In this document: in pieces, positions 55,901-64,000 of the stretch
How the letters are laid out: every line of letters starts with the position of its first letter
Numbering within the stretch: the first letter of the stretch is position 1
Notes under the pieces: generated by a model
What the model was told of the DNA's origin: nothing
The model's database searches: none
The model's input: the letters and a program-made list of their open reading frames with translations, nothing else
Program-made: the position numbers and the translations under genes
Assembly (NCBI GenBank): GCA_029266035.1
Contig: JAJUFH010000012.1
Location: forward strand, 1 to 64,000
DNA: 64,000 nt
Source: Sinomicrobium sp.
GTDB lineage: Bacteria; Bacteroidota; Bacteroidia; Flavobacteriales; Flavobacteriaceae
Direction of reading: 5' to 3'

Positions 55901-57344
55901 ACTGAGACCAGTGCTTATGACGGCAGCAGTAGCTTCGCTTGGATTTTTACCAATGGCTTTGAGTAATGGAGCGGGAGCTGAGGTTCAACGACCTCTTGCA
56001 ACAGTAGTTATAGGTGGACTTGTATCGGCGACCTTGCTTACGTTGTTTGTGCTTCCAATAGTATATCTTATGACATATCACGTGAAAGGAATTAAGAAAA
56101 TAAATAAGAATTCGAGTAGACTACTTTTGCTTTTACTTCTCTTATTGATTCCTGTAACAGAAATATTTTCTCAGCAAACTATATTGTCACTTGAAGAAGC
56201 TGAGCAACTCGCTTTGTCTAACAACAGAGGAGTTTTGGCTGTAAGACACGAAGAAAACGCGGCAGAATTTAAAACCGGTTCGGGATATACCGTTCCGCGA
56301 ACGGAGATAGATATGGACTACGGGCAGTTTAACAGTGATTATAAAGACACCCGTTTTGGCATCAGTCAGACCTTCGCTTTTCCCACGGTATATGTACGTC
56401 AGAAAAAAGTGTACAAACAGGAATATCTGTTGGCAGGGATACGTACAAAACTCGCCGAGGCAGAGATCAGAGCCGCAGTGCGTACCCTCTATTACAATTG
56501 GCAGTGGTTGAAAGGCAAAGAAGGTCTCCTGCACTATGCCGATAGTATATATCGCGAAATGGAAGAGAAATCGCGGCTGAGGTTTGAGCTCGGTGAAACC
56601 GATATCATGGAAAAGAGCGCAGCGGAATCGTCCAGACAATATTATACCAATCAGTTGAATATGGTGCGTCGTGATATGGAAGGGGTAATCAGTAGGTTCA
56701 ACGGACTTATACAAGACAGTATAAAATACGTTCCCCGTACAGAAGATGCAGTCGTAAGTCATTTTGTTCCAGAGCGGACAGGGGCAGACAGTATTGCTGA
56801 GGTGCAGCTTTCGGTAAATGAAGCAAAGGCTGCGCGATGGAGGTGGAAAACTGAACGAGCCCGCTTATTGCCTGATATTACAATAGGGTACAACAACCTG
56901 AGTATTATGGGAATGTATACCCAATCCGGTGGAGAAGAAGTGTTTTACGATAGAAGTCATCGGTTTGATTATATCAATGCAGGGCTCAGTATTCCGCTAT
57001 TTTTTGGAAGTCAACGAGCCAAGACCAAGGCTGCAAAGGCAGAGTGGGAAGCCTATAGTGCCAGAGCAGAAGATGCGAAGATTGAGATGGAAGTGGAGAT
57101 GGACAACGCTTATCGGGAGCTTCGCAAATATGAAGAAAGCCTTACCTACTACAAGGAAAACGGACTGGCCAATGCAACTGATATACTCGAGGCTGCCAAC
57201 AGAAGATTACAGGCTGGGGAAATAGACTATCTGAAATGGGTGTTATTGGTCAACCAAGCCATAACAATACGAAATGAATACCTCGATACGGCATATCAAT
57301 ACAACCGTGCCGTTATCACTTTACTCAAACTAAACAATCAATAG
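52980..57344 (+). CDS. CusA/CzcA-type RND heavy-metal pump fused to a TolC-type outer-membrane factor
   Basis: A 1454-residue fusion. Residues 1 to about 1040 are a heavy-metal RND pump (LPIDAVPDITNNQVQV near the start, proton-relay aspartates D399 and D405 in LDFGLIVDG, MRFNELMTGAKQD in the porter domain). Residues about 1066-1454 are an outer-membrane efflux protein with the coiled-coil repeat pair of TolC/CusC. Between them lies a run of nine leucines followed by FS-Q1065, which resembles a signal peptide with its cleavage site. Fused forms are known in Bacteroidota. The metal (Cu, Ag, Zn, Co, Cd) cannot be told. The adaptor gene follows after 2 nt. Confidence 0.92.
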   Translation: MLDRIIQFSVKNKLAIGLFILLWIAYGTYQVTRLPIDAVPDITNNQVQVITTAPSLGGEDVERLITFPIEQALSNIPGLQESRSISRFGLSVVTVVFEEEADVYWARQQVAERLQNVEIAENASTPEMTPVTTGLGEIYQYVLKPEPGYEDSFSLTELRTIQDWTVKRQLQGTPGVAEVSTFGGKLKQYEVAVDPSRLQAHNLAMSELFSALEKSNENTGGAYIEKGPSVLYIRSKGLAASVEDIGNIVIKNTSTGVPVLVKQVAEVRQSSAIRYGALTTDDAGETVGGIVMMLKGENANEVIAQVKDRVKTIEEMLPEGLKIVPFLDRTKMVDNAIGTVEKNLLEGALIVVLVLVLFLGNLRAGLIVASVIPLSMLFAISMMNIFGVSGNLMSLGALDFGLIVDGAVIIVEAILHHLHNSSKYKTTISSREMDKEVSGAASRMMNAAVFGQIIILIVYLPILSLQGIEGKMFKPMAQTVAFAILGAFILSLTYVPMVSSLFISRKIKNTLNLSDRVMGRIEVFYEKCLLRALKVRRGIILVALLLFGVAFFVFSRMGGEFIPQLEEGDFAVETRLLLGTNLTTTTETIQKISMKLRQKYPEVEQVVSRIGTAEIPTDPMPIEGGDMIVVLKDKSEWTSASSFEELAEKMAATAQEIAPGVTTGFQYPVQMRFNELMTGAKQDVVCKVYGEDLDKLAAYAEKLGEISRTVDGTADLYVEKVTGMPQIVIDYNWAEMAKYGLFVQDINRTVNAAFAGAVAGTIYEGEKSFDLVVRLKDENRRDIEDVRNLLIPTASGMPIPLYQVALVSEVEGPNQIQRENARRRIIVGFNVRGRDVESLVNELQQKVNSEMNLDPGYYVTYGGAFENLKAAKSRLGLAVPVALLMIFGLLYFAFGAIKEGIIIFTAIPLSAIGGVFALALRDMPFSISAGVGFIALFGVAVLNGIVLISEFNRIRKRGDITSPIQLVCMGTKTRLRPVLMTAAVASLGFLPMALSNGAGAEVQRPLATVVIGGLVSATLLTLFVLPIVYLMTYHVKGIKKINKNSSRLLLLLLLLLIPVTEIFSQQTILSLEEAEQLALSNNRGVLAVRHEENAAEFKTGSGYTVPRTEIDMDYGQFNSDYKDTRFGISQTFAFPTVYVRQKKVYKQEYLLAGIRTKLAEAEIRAAVRTLYYNWQWLKGKEGLLHYADSIYREMEEKSRLRFELGETDIMEKSAAESSRQYYTNQLNMVRRDMEGVISRFNGLIQDSIKYVPRTEDAVVSHFVPERTGADSIAEVQLSVNEAKAARWRWKTERARLLPDITIGYNNLSIMGMYTQSGGEEVFYDRSHRFDYINAGLSIPLFFGSQRAKTKAAKAEWEAYSARAEDAKIEMEVEMDNAYRELRKYEESLTYYKENGLANATDILEAANRRLQAGEIDYLKWVLLVNQAITIRNEYLDTAYQYNRAVITLLKLNNQ

Positions 57345-57346
57345 CA

Positions 57347-58486
57347 ATGAACACAATATACAGAACAGCAGCAGGAATAGCTCTGGTTTTTTTGACAGCC
57401 TGCGGGAATGGAGAAGTAAAAACAACCACAGTGGGAGAGGAAAAAGAAAACGACTCCTTGATCTCTCTAAGTGCGGAACAGATAGAAAATGCCGGTATAA
57501 AAACCGGATATCCACAGGAGAGAGAATTGAGCAGTACCATACAGCTCTACGGTACGGTAACAGTACCCCCAAATAATACAACAGAAATTACCTTTCCCCT
57601 AGGAGGATATGTACGTGAAGTAGCAGTGATGCCGGGAATGAAGGTGAACAAAGGAGATAGACTTGTGGTGCTAGAAGATATGCAGTACATACAGTTGCAA
57701 CAGGATTATCTTATAGCTAAAGAAAAATACACCTTGGCCGAAAAAGCATACCAGCGTTACAAGGAACTCAATCGAACTAAAGCTAGTAGTGATAAATTAC
57801 TGGAACAGGCCAGTGCAGAAAGGGAAACACAACGTATAAATACAGCTTCTCTTGCAAGAAAATTGGAGCTTATCGGTATAGATCCAAACCAATTGTCCGC
57901 TTCCAATATTAGACAAACCGCCCTTGTCAAGGCAGTTGTAAGCGGTATGGTAACTCAGGTGAATGTTCATTCCGGACAGTATGTAGCTTCGTCGGAAGCG
58001 CTTTTTGAGATTATAGATACAGAAAATATAACCTTGACATTCAAAGTTTTTGAAAAAGATATTCCATATCTGGGAGAAGGGCAGGAAATAGCAGTGTATT
58101 CCAACAATGACCCGAACAGAAAGTATATGGCAAAAGTGATTTATCTAAACAGAAAAATTGACGATGACCGTGCGGTTGAGATTATTTGTCGACTGACAGA
58201 CCAGGAGGAACACGATTTAATCCCCGGCCTTTTTGTCAATGCCGATCTCGCTGTAAAGAGTGCTTTGGGCTTGGTGTTGCCGGAAGACAGTGTGGTGAGG
58301 TGGAAAGGAAATGACTACGTCTTCCTCGCCAGAGAAAATACTTTTGAAATGCTTCCCGTTAAGGCGGGTATCGGACAAGACGGATGGCAAGAAGTCTCGT
58401 CGGAAAAACTGTCCGACCGCTCCGAAGTGGTGGTAAAAAATGCCTATGCCTTACTGATGAAAGCAATGAATACAGACGAAGACTAG
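57347..58486 (+). CDS. RND efflux periplasmic adaptor lipoprotein (CusB/CzcB type)
   Basis: A 379-residue membrane-fusion protein. The lipobox L16-T-A-C19 marks it as a lipoprotein. A barrel-sandwich hybrid (about 80-115 and 190-215) flanks a helical hairpin (120-170), followed by beta-barrel and membrane-proximal domains. It links the pump and the outer channel across the periplasm. It starts 2 nt after the pump gene. Confidence 0.92.
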   Translation: MNTIYRTAAGIALVFLTACGNGEVKTTTVGEEKENDSLISLSAEQIENAGIKTGYPQERELSSTIQLYGTVTVPPNNTTEITFPLGGYVREVAVMPGMKVNKGDRLVVLEDMQYIQLQQDYLIAKEKYTLAEKAYQRYKELNRTKASSDKLLEQASAERETQRINTASLARKLELIGIDPNQLSASNIRQTALVKAVVSGMVTQVNVHSGQYVASSEALFEIIDTENITLTFKVFEKDIPYLGEGQEIAVYSNNDPNRKYMAKVIYLNRKIDDDRAVEIICRLTDQEEHDLIPGLFVNADLAVKSALGLVLPEDSVVRWKGNDYVFLARENTFEMLPVKAGIGQDGWQEVSSEKLSDRSEVVVKNAYALLMKAMNTDED

Positions 58487-58535
58487 ATATAACTCATAGC
58501 GACAGAATGGTCCGGGTGTGATAACAAGCATCGGG

Positions 58536-58934
58536 TTAATCTTCGGTACGGAGCGTGATATTGGTGTGGTCTCTAAAGATATCGAGAACTATTTGGAAGA
58601 AAGTTTTTCCCTGGCCTTTGTTGAGTGCATCCAACTTGTGCTGTACCCATTCTCGTTCGAACACTTTTGGGTGTTTTAGTTTTTCCAGATAATAATTTCT
58701 GGTGGTCTCTATACCCAATGCATGCTTGCTATGTGTTAGTCCGGTCCAAGTAACAGTGACTTTTTCGAAATCTTTCATCACCCCAAATCCGCCGTAAAGC
58801 ATATCGTTGAGTGCATCGAGACTATGTCCGAGTTTCCAGTTTTCTCCAACCATAAACACCTGATTGATCTCGTCGTAAAAAGAGGGAATGTCGTCGATGA
58901 GTTCCCCGCGAATGGTAAGTTGAAGTTCTGTCAT
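58536..58934 (-). CDS. Barstar-family protein
   Basis: A 132-residue protein with IDDIPSFYDEINQVF and W-x(5)-SLDALNDMLYGGFG, the barstar fold signature (ribonuclease inhibitor family). No ribonuclease gene is next to it, so it may protect against an outside or distant nuclease. It converges on the adaptor gene. Confidence 0.83.
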   Translation of the reverse strand: MTELQLTIRGELIDDIPSFYDEINQVFMVGENWKLGHSLDALNDMLYGGFGVMKDFEKVTVTWTGLTHSKHALGIETTRNYYLEKLKHPKVFEREWVQHKLDALNKGQGKTFFQIVLDIFRDHTNITLRTED

Positions 58935-59201
58935 AATGAATTTTCATTTGGATACCGCTAATTTAGGTTTCTTTACTAAAATTGTTACATAGAAGAGAAA
59001 GATAGGTGCAAATTTATCTGCCGATTACCAAAGAGATATTTAGGTAATTTTTGATAATATTGGCATAAAAAATGCTGGGTAAAAGTATCGTTTTGGATGC
59101 GGATGATTTCTGAAAAAGATAAGTTTTCGGGAAGTTTGTATATCTGAGAACAGATCTTTTAGACGTACCTTTGAACAAGTTAATACAAAACAAATCAAGT
59201 G

Positions 59202-59876
59202 ATGAAAACAGTGCCTGTACAACACGGTTCCAGGATTTTTATCCTGCTTTTGACTGCGGGGATACTGACATCTTTTAATGGTTTAAAAACCGATAGTATC
59301 ATGACAAAAACGATGGTGAACACGGAAAGGGAAATAACGACAAATACAGAGACAGCTACTTTTGCGGCAGGGTGTTTCTGGTGTGTGGAAACACAATTCG
59401 AACAGCTTAAGGGAGTAGAAAGGGTGATTTCGGGATATACCGGGGGCACAGTGAAAAATCCTACCTACGAGCAAGTCTGTACCGGAACTACCGGGCATGC
59501 GGAGGCTTGTAACATTGTTTACAACCCAGATATTATCAGTTTTGACGAACTGTTGGAGGCCTTTTTTGTCGCTCACGATCCTACCCAACTGAACAGACAA
59601 GGTAATGATAGAGGTACTCAATACCGATCTGCTATATTTTATCACAATGAAAGCCAAAAGCGGAAAGCGGAGTATTACATCGGTAAATTGAACGAAGAAA
59701 AGGTATACGACAGTCCAATAGTGACAGAAGTAGAGCCCTATACTGTTTTTTATGAGGCAGAAAACTATCATCAAGGATATTACGACCAAAACAGATCGGT
59801 GCCTTACTGCCAATACGTGATACAACCCAAGTTGGAGAAATTCAAAAAGGTTTTTAAAGACAAATTAAAAAATTAA
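59202..59876 (+). CDS. msrA: Peptide-methionine (S)-S-oxide reductase, exported
   Basis: MsrA reduces the S-epimer of methionine sulfoxide. From ATG 59202 it has 224 residues. The catalytic C58 lies in GCFWC (57-61), with resolving cysteine candidates later (VPYCQYV). The N-terminal hydrophobic stretch (RIFILLLTAGILTSF) indicates export to the periplasm. A GTG start one codon earlier is possible. A TACCTTTG element is at 59166-59173. msrB follows after 9 nt. Confidence 0.93.
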   Translation: MKTVPVQHGSRIFILLLTAGILTSFNGLKTDSIMTKTMVNTEREITTNTETATFAAGCFWCVETQFEQLKGVERVISGYTGGTVKNPTYEQVCTGTTGHAEACNIVYNPDIISFDELLEAFFVAHDPTQLNRQGNDRGTQYRSAIFYHNESQKRKAEYYIGKLNEEKVYDSPIVTEVEPYTVFYEAENYHQGYYDQNRSVPYCQYVIQPKLEKFKKVFKDKLKN

Positions 59877-59885
59877 ATTAGCGGT

Positions 59886-60407
59886 ATGTCGATGAAGAAG
59901 GTAATAACAATATCGGTATTGATGATATGCTTAATCAGTGCCTCGGCACAAAAAGGAAAAAATATGGAAATAAAACACGAGAACAACCCCTATTACTCTC
60001 GCACCGACACTTCGCATTTGGAAGTGAGCAATGCGGAGTGGAAAAAAATACTCTCTCCAGAACTTTATTATATTGCACGCGAACAGGGTACGGAAAGGGC
60101 CTTTACAGGACAGTATTGGGACAGTGATACCAAGGGTACCTATTACTGTGCCGTATGCGGTAATCTGTTATTTCGGTCGGATGCCAAATTTGCAAGTAGT
60201 TGCGGATGGCCCAGTTTCTTTGAGACCGACAGAGAGGACAGCGTGATATACAAGGAAGACCACTCTCATGGTATGCACCGTATAGAAGTGGAGTGTGCCC
60301 GATGTAATTCTCACCTCGGACATATTTTTAACGACGGACCACCCCCGACTTACAAGAGGTTTTGTATGAATTCGATCTCCCTCGATTTCGAACCGGATAT
60401 GTTGTAA
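59886..60407 (+). CDS. msrB: Peptide-methionine (R)-S-oxide reductase, exported
   Basis: MsrB reduces the R-epimer of methionine sulfoxide. The 173-residue protein has a signal peptide (ending SASAQ), a zinc site from two CxxC pairs (YYCAVCG and VECARCN) and the catalytic cysteine in KRFCMNS. With the upstream msrA it repairs oxidised periplasmic proteins. Confidence 0.94.
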   Translation: MSMKKVITISVLMICLISASAQKGKNMEIKHENNPYYSRTDTSHLEVSNAEWKKILSPELYYIAREQGTERAFTGQYWDSDTKGTYYCAVCGNLLFRSDAKFASSCGWPSFFETDREDSVIYKEDHSHGMHRIEVECARCNSHLGHIFNDGPPPTYKRFCMNSISLDFEPDML

Positions 60408-60432
60408 TTCTGCTTACTTAAAAGATTGTAAA

Positions 60433-61281
60433 TTACAAGCTGTGCTGTATTCTGTACTGTGTGGGAGTCAGTTTTTTTAGTTCTTTGAATTTCCGATTAA
60501 AATTGGTGATATTTTGAAATCCACACATTTCCGAAATTACGGCTACAGACATTTCTGGATTGCGGTAGAGTAGTTTGCAAGCGTGTTCGATACGTATTTC
60601 TATGAGAAACTGAAAAAAGGTTTTGTTCGTTCGCTTTTTAAAATATCGACAAAAGGCATTCTTGCTCATATTGGCCTTATGAGCTACGGTTTCCAATGAT
60701 ATATGTTCGCCAAAGTGTTGCATGGCATGATCAAATACTGCGCTCATTCGTTTACCTTCATCGTCAGTATAGCGCTTTCGGTATACAAAGGAAGAGAGCG
60801 CCTGTCTTTCGGCATATAGAATAAGATTTATAATGCGCAACAAGGTTGCAATACGAGATATTTTGCTCTGTTGTTTGAGTTTTTCAAAATGACGAATGAT
60901 CTTCTTTTTGTTGGAAAGCACATTAATCCCGTATTCAGCTTCCTTAAAAAATATAGCGGTTTCTTCCATGTCTGGAATTTCAAAAAAAGTATTTCCGAAA
61001 GAATTTCTCGCAAAGAATAATGTGTACATCACCGATTTAGGGGTGGCGTTGAGGTCACTTCTGAATACGTGTGGGACGTTTTCTCCGATTACTAGTATAT
61101 CACCACTTCGGTATTGATTAATAGTGTCACCCAGTATCAATGAGCCTGACCCCTCTACGATATAACTGATTTGTATCTCTTCGTGTTGGTGTAGCTGATT
61201 ATAAAAGACAATCTCGTGGTCTTCTTGATAAACCAAAGCTTCCTGCTCTGGTTTTGGTATCTTGAATGGCAGTACTTTCAA
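60433..61281 (-). CDS. AraC-family regulator of the adjacent catabolic genes
   Basis: A 282-residue AraC regulator with a cupin-like N-domain (HQHEEIQISYIVEGSGSLILGD, about 32-53) and a C-terminal double helix-turn-helix (ETVAHKANMSKNAFCRYFKKRT, then ISEMCGFQNITNFNRKFKEL). It is divergent from the DHDPS-family gene, with 263 bp between their starts, and is the likely activator of that operon. Confidence 0.87.
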   Translation of the reverse strand: MKVLPFKIPKPEQEALVYQEDHEIVFYNQLHQHEEIQISYIVEGSGSLILGDTINQYRSGDILVIGENVPHVFRSDLNATPKSVMYTLFFARNSFGNTFFEIPDMEETAIFFKEAEYGINVLSNKKKIIRHFEKLKQQSKISRIATLLRIINLILYAERQALSSFVYRKRYTDDEGKRMSAVFDHAMQHFGEHISLETVAHKANMSKNAFCRYFKKRTNKTFFQFLIEIRIEHACKLLYRNPEMSVAVISEMCGFQNITNFNRKFKELKKLTPTQYRIQHSL

Positions 61282-61520
61282 TTGAGTTTAATATGTAGTT
61301 GACGGTTAATTTTCTTTGATTTTATTACAACTTTAATCTCTGTGTTCAGAGGAGAACTCAAAACATATGGTCTGATATCTGTGTTTAAATACCCTATTTT
61401 CAAGTCCTACTCCGATATTTTTGATTAAAATTACTAATAAAACATAAAATTTAGGCTATATCTGGTAATATAGTGTAGGTTTCCGTTAATAATGGTTTAT
61501 TATCACGAGTTTATTAGGCA

Positions 61521-61528
61521 TATTTTTG
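61521..61528 (+). promoter_or_regulatory. -7 element of the hydroxyproline-type operon
   Basis: TATTTTTG matches TAnnTTTG. No -33 TTG is found at the normal distance, as expected for a promoter that needs an activator such as the divergent AraC protein. The transcript would start near 61534, some 11 nt before the ATG. Confidence 0.55.
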
Positions 61529-61544
61529 TCAAAAATCAATCATT

Positions 61545-62471
61545 ATGAATATACAATGGAATGGTGTTATGCCAGCAGTGACTACCAAATTTACAGATGA
61601 TGACCATCTGGACATGGTAATGTTTAAAAGAAATGTTGAAGCACAATTGGAAGCTGGGGTAAACGGGATTATTCTCGGCGGTACTCTAGGAGAAGCCAGT
61701 ACGCTTACATCTGATGAGAAGGAGACCCTTATCAAAGAAACCCTAGAGATGGTGCAAGCAAAGGTGCCGGTAATTATTAATATTGCAGAGCAGAGTACTC
61801 GAGATGCAATAGCGGTAACCGAGAGAGCTGAAGCTTTGGGAGCGAATGGACTTATGGTTCTTCCGCCTATGAGGTACAAATCGACAGACAGAGAAACTGT
61901 TGTTTATCTTAAAGAAGTGGCAAAGAACACCAGCTTGCCAATTATGATTTACAACAACCCAACCGATTATAAGATAGAGATCACTCTTGATATGTTTGAG
62001 GAACTGCTGGAGTTAGATAATGTACAGGCTGTTAAAGAATCGACTCGCGATATTACCAATGTGACTCGTATTCGAAACCGTTTTGGAGATCGTCTTAAGA
62101 TATTCGGAGGGGTAGATACCCTGGCGTTTGAAAACCTAGTGGCAGGAGCTGATGGTTGGGTGGCCGGACTGGTCTGCGCTTTTCCTGCCGAGACCGTTGC
62201 CATTTATAAATTGATTAAGGCTGGAAGAATTAAAGAAGCCAGAGATATATACCGCTGGTTTATGCCGCTGTTAGAGCTCGATATAACGCCGCAATTGGTA
62301 CAGAATATCAAGTTGGCAGAAGTAGCTACCGGTATAGGAACCGAAAATGTTCGCCCTCCGCGATTACCTCTCGAAGGGGCAGAGCGTAAAAGGGTGTTGA
62401 GTATAATAGACAGCGCAGTGAAAGCCAGACCTGAACTCCCGGAGTATAAAAATTTAAATACAGTGTTATAA
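61545..62471 (+). CDS. DHDPS-family lyase/deaminase, likely of hydroxyproline breakdown
   Basis: A 308-residue TIM-barrel enzyme of the dihydrodipicolinate synthase/N-acetylneuraminate lyase family with the Schiff-base lysine in VQAVKEST and the PxYNNP-type YNNP stretch. It is placed between an AraC gene and an aldehyde dehydrogenase of the ketoglutarate-semialdehyde type, the layout of 4-hydroxyproline degradation, where a DHDPS-family enzyme deaminates pyrroline-4-hydroxy-2-carboxylate. A true lysine-pathway DapA is less likely given the context. Confidence 0.8.
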   Translation: MNIQWNGVMPAVTTKFTDDDHLDMVMFKRNVEAQLEAGVNGIILGGTLGEASTLTSDEKETLIKETLEMVQAKVPVIINIAEQSTRDAIAVTERAEALGANGLMVLPPMRYKSTDRETVVYLKEVAKNTSLPIMIYNNPTDYKIEITLDMFEELLELDNVQAVKESTRDITNVTRIRNRFGDRLKIFGGVDTLAFENLVAGADGWVAGLVCAFPAETVAIYKLIKAGRIKEARDIYRWFMPLLELDITPQLVQNIKLAEVATGIGTENVRPPRLPLEGAERKRVLSIIDSAVKARPELPEYKNLNTVL

Positions 62472-62488
62472 TCCTAAAATAAAAAGTT

Positions 62489-64000
62489 TTGATTACAGGA
62501 AAAAATCAAATAGCCGGAGCATTTTCAGGTGGGGGATCACACACTTTTAGAACTGTCAATCCTGTGACTGGAGATGAGAATCCGCAAGAGTTTTTTGAAG
62601 CAGATCAAACAGAGATAGATAGGGCGGTAAATCTTGCTTCGAAGGCGTTTACAACCTACAGAGATACGAGTGGGACAAGTCGCGCAGTATTTCTCGAGGC
62701 AATAGCTACTCAACTGGAAGCTGCCGAAGAAGAGATCATAGCCTATTACACCTTAGAATCAGCACTTCCGGAAGGACGTGCAAGAGGAGAGTTTGCCCGT
62801 ACTACCGGGCAAATTCGTGCCTTCGCTTCGATGTTGCGCGAAGGCTCTTGGGTTGAAGCTATTATATCAAATCTGGAGGGAAAACTCGATATACGGAGGG
62901 TGCAATGTCCTATAGGACCTGTAGTGGTATTTGGAGCTAGTAATTTTCCGTTGGCTTTCTCCACAGCTGGAGGAGATACCGCAAGCGCTTTGGCGGCGGG
63001 CTGTCCTGTGGTTGTTAAAGCTCACCCCATGCACGCTGCAACAGGTGAACTAGTAGCCCAGGCTATAACTAATGCTGTTCGAGAAACAGGAATGCCGGAA
63101 GGAGTGTTCTCTAACCTCAACGGTAAAAACTTTGAAATAGGACAGAGACTGGTAATGCATCCAGAGGTGAAAGCCGTGGGATTTACGGGAAGTATCAACG
63201 GAGGAACAGCCTTGTATCGTCTGGCGTGTACGCGTAAAGAGCCCATACCCGTTTATGCGGAAATGGGAAGTGTAAACCCCGTTGTTGTACTGCCGTCTGC
63301 CCTCCGAGAAAAGAGAGACTTTTGGGCAGAGCAGTATGCCGGATCCATTACTTTGGGTACCGGACAGTTCTGTACTAATCCTGGACTGCTTCTAGGGATA
63401 GAGGGGAGGGAACTGGACAGCTTTATTGAGGCACTTGGTGAGGCCATCGGGCAGAGGCAGGCCTCTTGTATGCTTCATCCTAATATCAAAAGTCAATACC
63501 TTGAAAAAAGAGATGAGGTGCTATCGTTACCAGATCATGCCATAGTAACTGCGCCAGAACCTGAAGCTGAAGGCAATTTTGCCTTGCCACATATCATTGC
63601 CGTAGATGCTGAATCTTATATGAAAAACAGACTGTATCAACAGGAGGTATTCGGACCGTTTTCGATAGTGGTAAAGTGTAAAAACAAGACGCAGCTTATA
63701 GAAGTATTGCAAAATTTGGAAGGACAGCTTACAGGTACTGTACTCTCAGAAAACACTTCAGAATTACAAGAGTTTTCCACTGTCATAAATGTTTTGAAAG
63801 AACGGGTAGGCAGGCTTATTTTTAACGGAGTCCCTACCGGAGTGGAAGTTTGTGCGGCGATGGTACATGGCGGACCTTTTCCGGCTTCTACAGATAGTAA
63901 GTTTACTTCGGTAGGACTTACTGCCGTTCAGCGTTGGGTACGACCGATAGCATTCCAGAACTGGCCCGATACCCTGCTTCCCGATGCTCTTAAGAATAAT
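62489..64000 (+). CDS. Aldehyde dehydrogenase (ketoglutarate-semialdehyde type), 3' end beyond the window
   Basis: The reading frame opens with TTG 62489, 17 nt after the preceding stop, and is open to the last base (504 codons). Catalytic E258 (AEMGSVNP) and C295 (GQFCTNPG) are present. The SNFPLAFSTAGGDTASALAAGCPVVVKAHP stretch (near residues 155-184) identifies the NADP-type fatty aldehyde/2,5-dioxovalerate dehydrogenase group, normally about 520-530 residues long, so few residues are missing. It would oxidise 2-oxoglutarate semialdehyde to 2-oxoglutarate at the end of the hydroxyproline pathway. Confidence 0.85.
   Translation, partial: MITGKNQIAGAFSGGGSHTFRTVNPVTGDENPQEFFEADQTEIDRAVNLASKAFTTYRDTSGTSRAVFLEAIATQLEAAEEEIIAYYTLESALPEGRARGEFARTTGQIRAFASMLREGSWVEAIISNLEGKLDIRRVQCPIGPVVVFGASNFPLAFSTAGGDTASALAAGCPVVVKAHPMHAATGELVAQAITNAVRETGMPEGVFSNLNGKNFEIGQRLVMHPEVKAVGFTGSINGGTALYRLACTRKEPIPVYAEMGSVNPVVVLPSALREKRDFWAEQYAGSITLGTGQFCTNPGLLLGIEGRELDSFIEALGEAIGQRQASCMLHPNIKSQYLEKRDEVLSLPDHAIVTAPEPEAEGNFALPHIIAVDAESYMKNRLYQQEVFGPFSIVVKCKNKTQLIEVLQNLEGQLTGTVLSENTSELQEFSTVINVLKERVGRLIFNGVPTGVEVCAAMVHGGPFPASTDSKFTSVGLTAVQRWVRPIAFQNWPDTLLPDALKNN

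Noticed and set aside
58536-58934. Barstar gene as half of a toxin-antitoxin or polymorphic toxin system
   Set aside because: No ribonuclease or secretion-associated toxin gene is adjacent on either side.
1-64000. CRISPR arrays, tRNA or rRNA genes, prophage
   Set aside because: No regularly spaced repeats, no tRNA cloverleaf or rRNA sequence, and no phage structural genes were seen on reading through the window.

Overview
The window looks like chromosomal DNA of a marine- or soil-type member of the Flavobacteriaceae (Bacteroidota). Evidence seen directly: promoters of the Bacteroidota form (TTG at -33, TAnnTTTG at -7), almost no Shine-Dalgarno sequences, signal peptides ending in AQ/SQ, a bifunctional HisB, a one-chain serine dehydratase, a CarboxypepD-regulatory outer-membrane barrel protein, a FUSC-type membrane protein and a CusA-type pump fused to its outer-membrane factor. 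The species cannot be named from the sequence alone.

Layout. 1-86: edge of an IS1595-type transposase (reverse). 261-7821: complete histidine operon hisG-D-C-B-H-A-F-IE, preceded by a leader peptide with four consecutive His codons and a terminator/antiterminator pair, i.e. a classical attenuator. 7848-20081: housekeeping genes (corA, glycosyltransferase, YbbR protein, coaE, a two-component system, a pseudouridine synthase, panB, a TPM-domain membrane protein, sdaA). 20392-22302: dnaK, with a possible sigma-54-like promoter. 22694-30224: a serine hydrolase, the rpsF-rpsR-rplI ribosomal operon, hisS and a FUSC membrane protein. 30525-42972: accessory metabolism (GH2 glycosidase, guanine deaminase, AraC regulators, pepD, two pirins) with the remains of a broken HigBA-type toxin-antitoxin pair at 32640-32859. 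42969-52261: outer-membrane barrel protein, a gene whose signal peptide has been cut off by mutation, an ACP phosphodiesterase-like gene, glmM, a class-V aminotransferase, a DCC-family protein and a DUF2911 protein. 52398-58486: heavy-metal efflux operon (small acidic/His protein, RND pump fused to OMF, adaptor lipoprotein). 58536-60407: barstar-like protein, msrA-msrB. 60433-64000: AraC regulator, DHDPS-family enzyme and an aldehyde dehydrogenase running off the end, best read as a hydroxyproline-degradation locus.

How the parts work together. The his genes form one transcription unit whose entry is probably set by charged tRNA-His through ribosome stalling in the leader. The metal-efflux genes form a complete three-layer export machine with the inner pump and outer channel encoded as one 1454-residue polypeptide. 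msrA and msrB are paired exported methionine sulfoxide reductases of both stereospecificities. The last three genes are arranged as a regulator facing a catabolic operon. No CRISPR array, prophage, rRNA or tRNA was found. I did not find a wholly new multi-gene system; the most unusual items are the attenuator, the fused pump with an internal signal-peptide-like segment, the broken toxin-antitoxin locus, the decayed signal peptide at 46179, a serine-hydrolase-fold protein lacking its serine, and the sigma-54-like box before dnaK.
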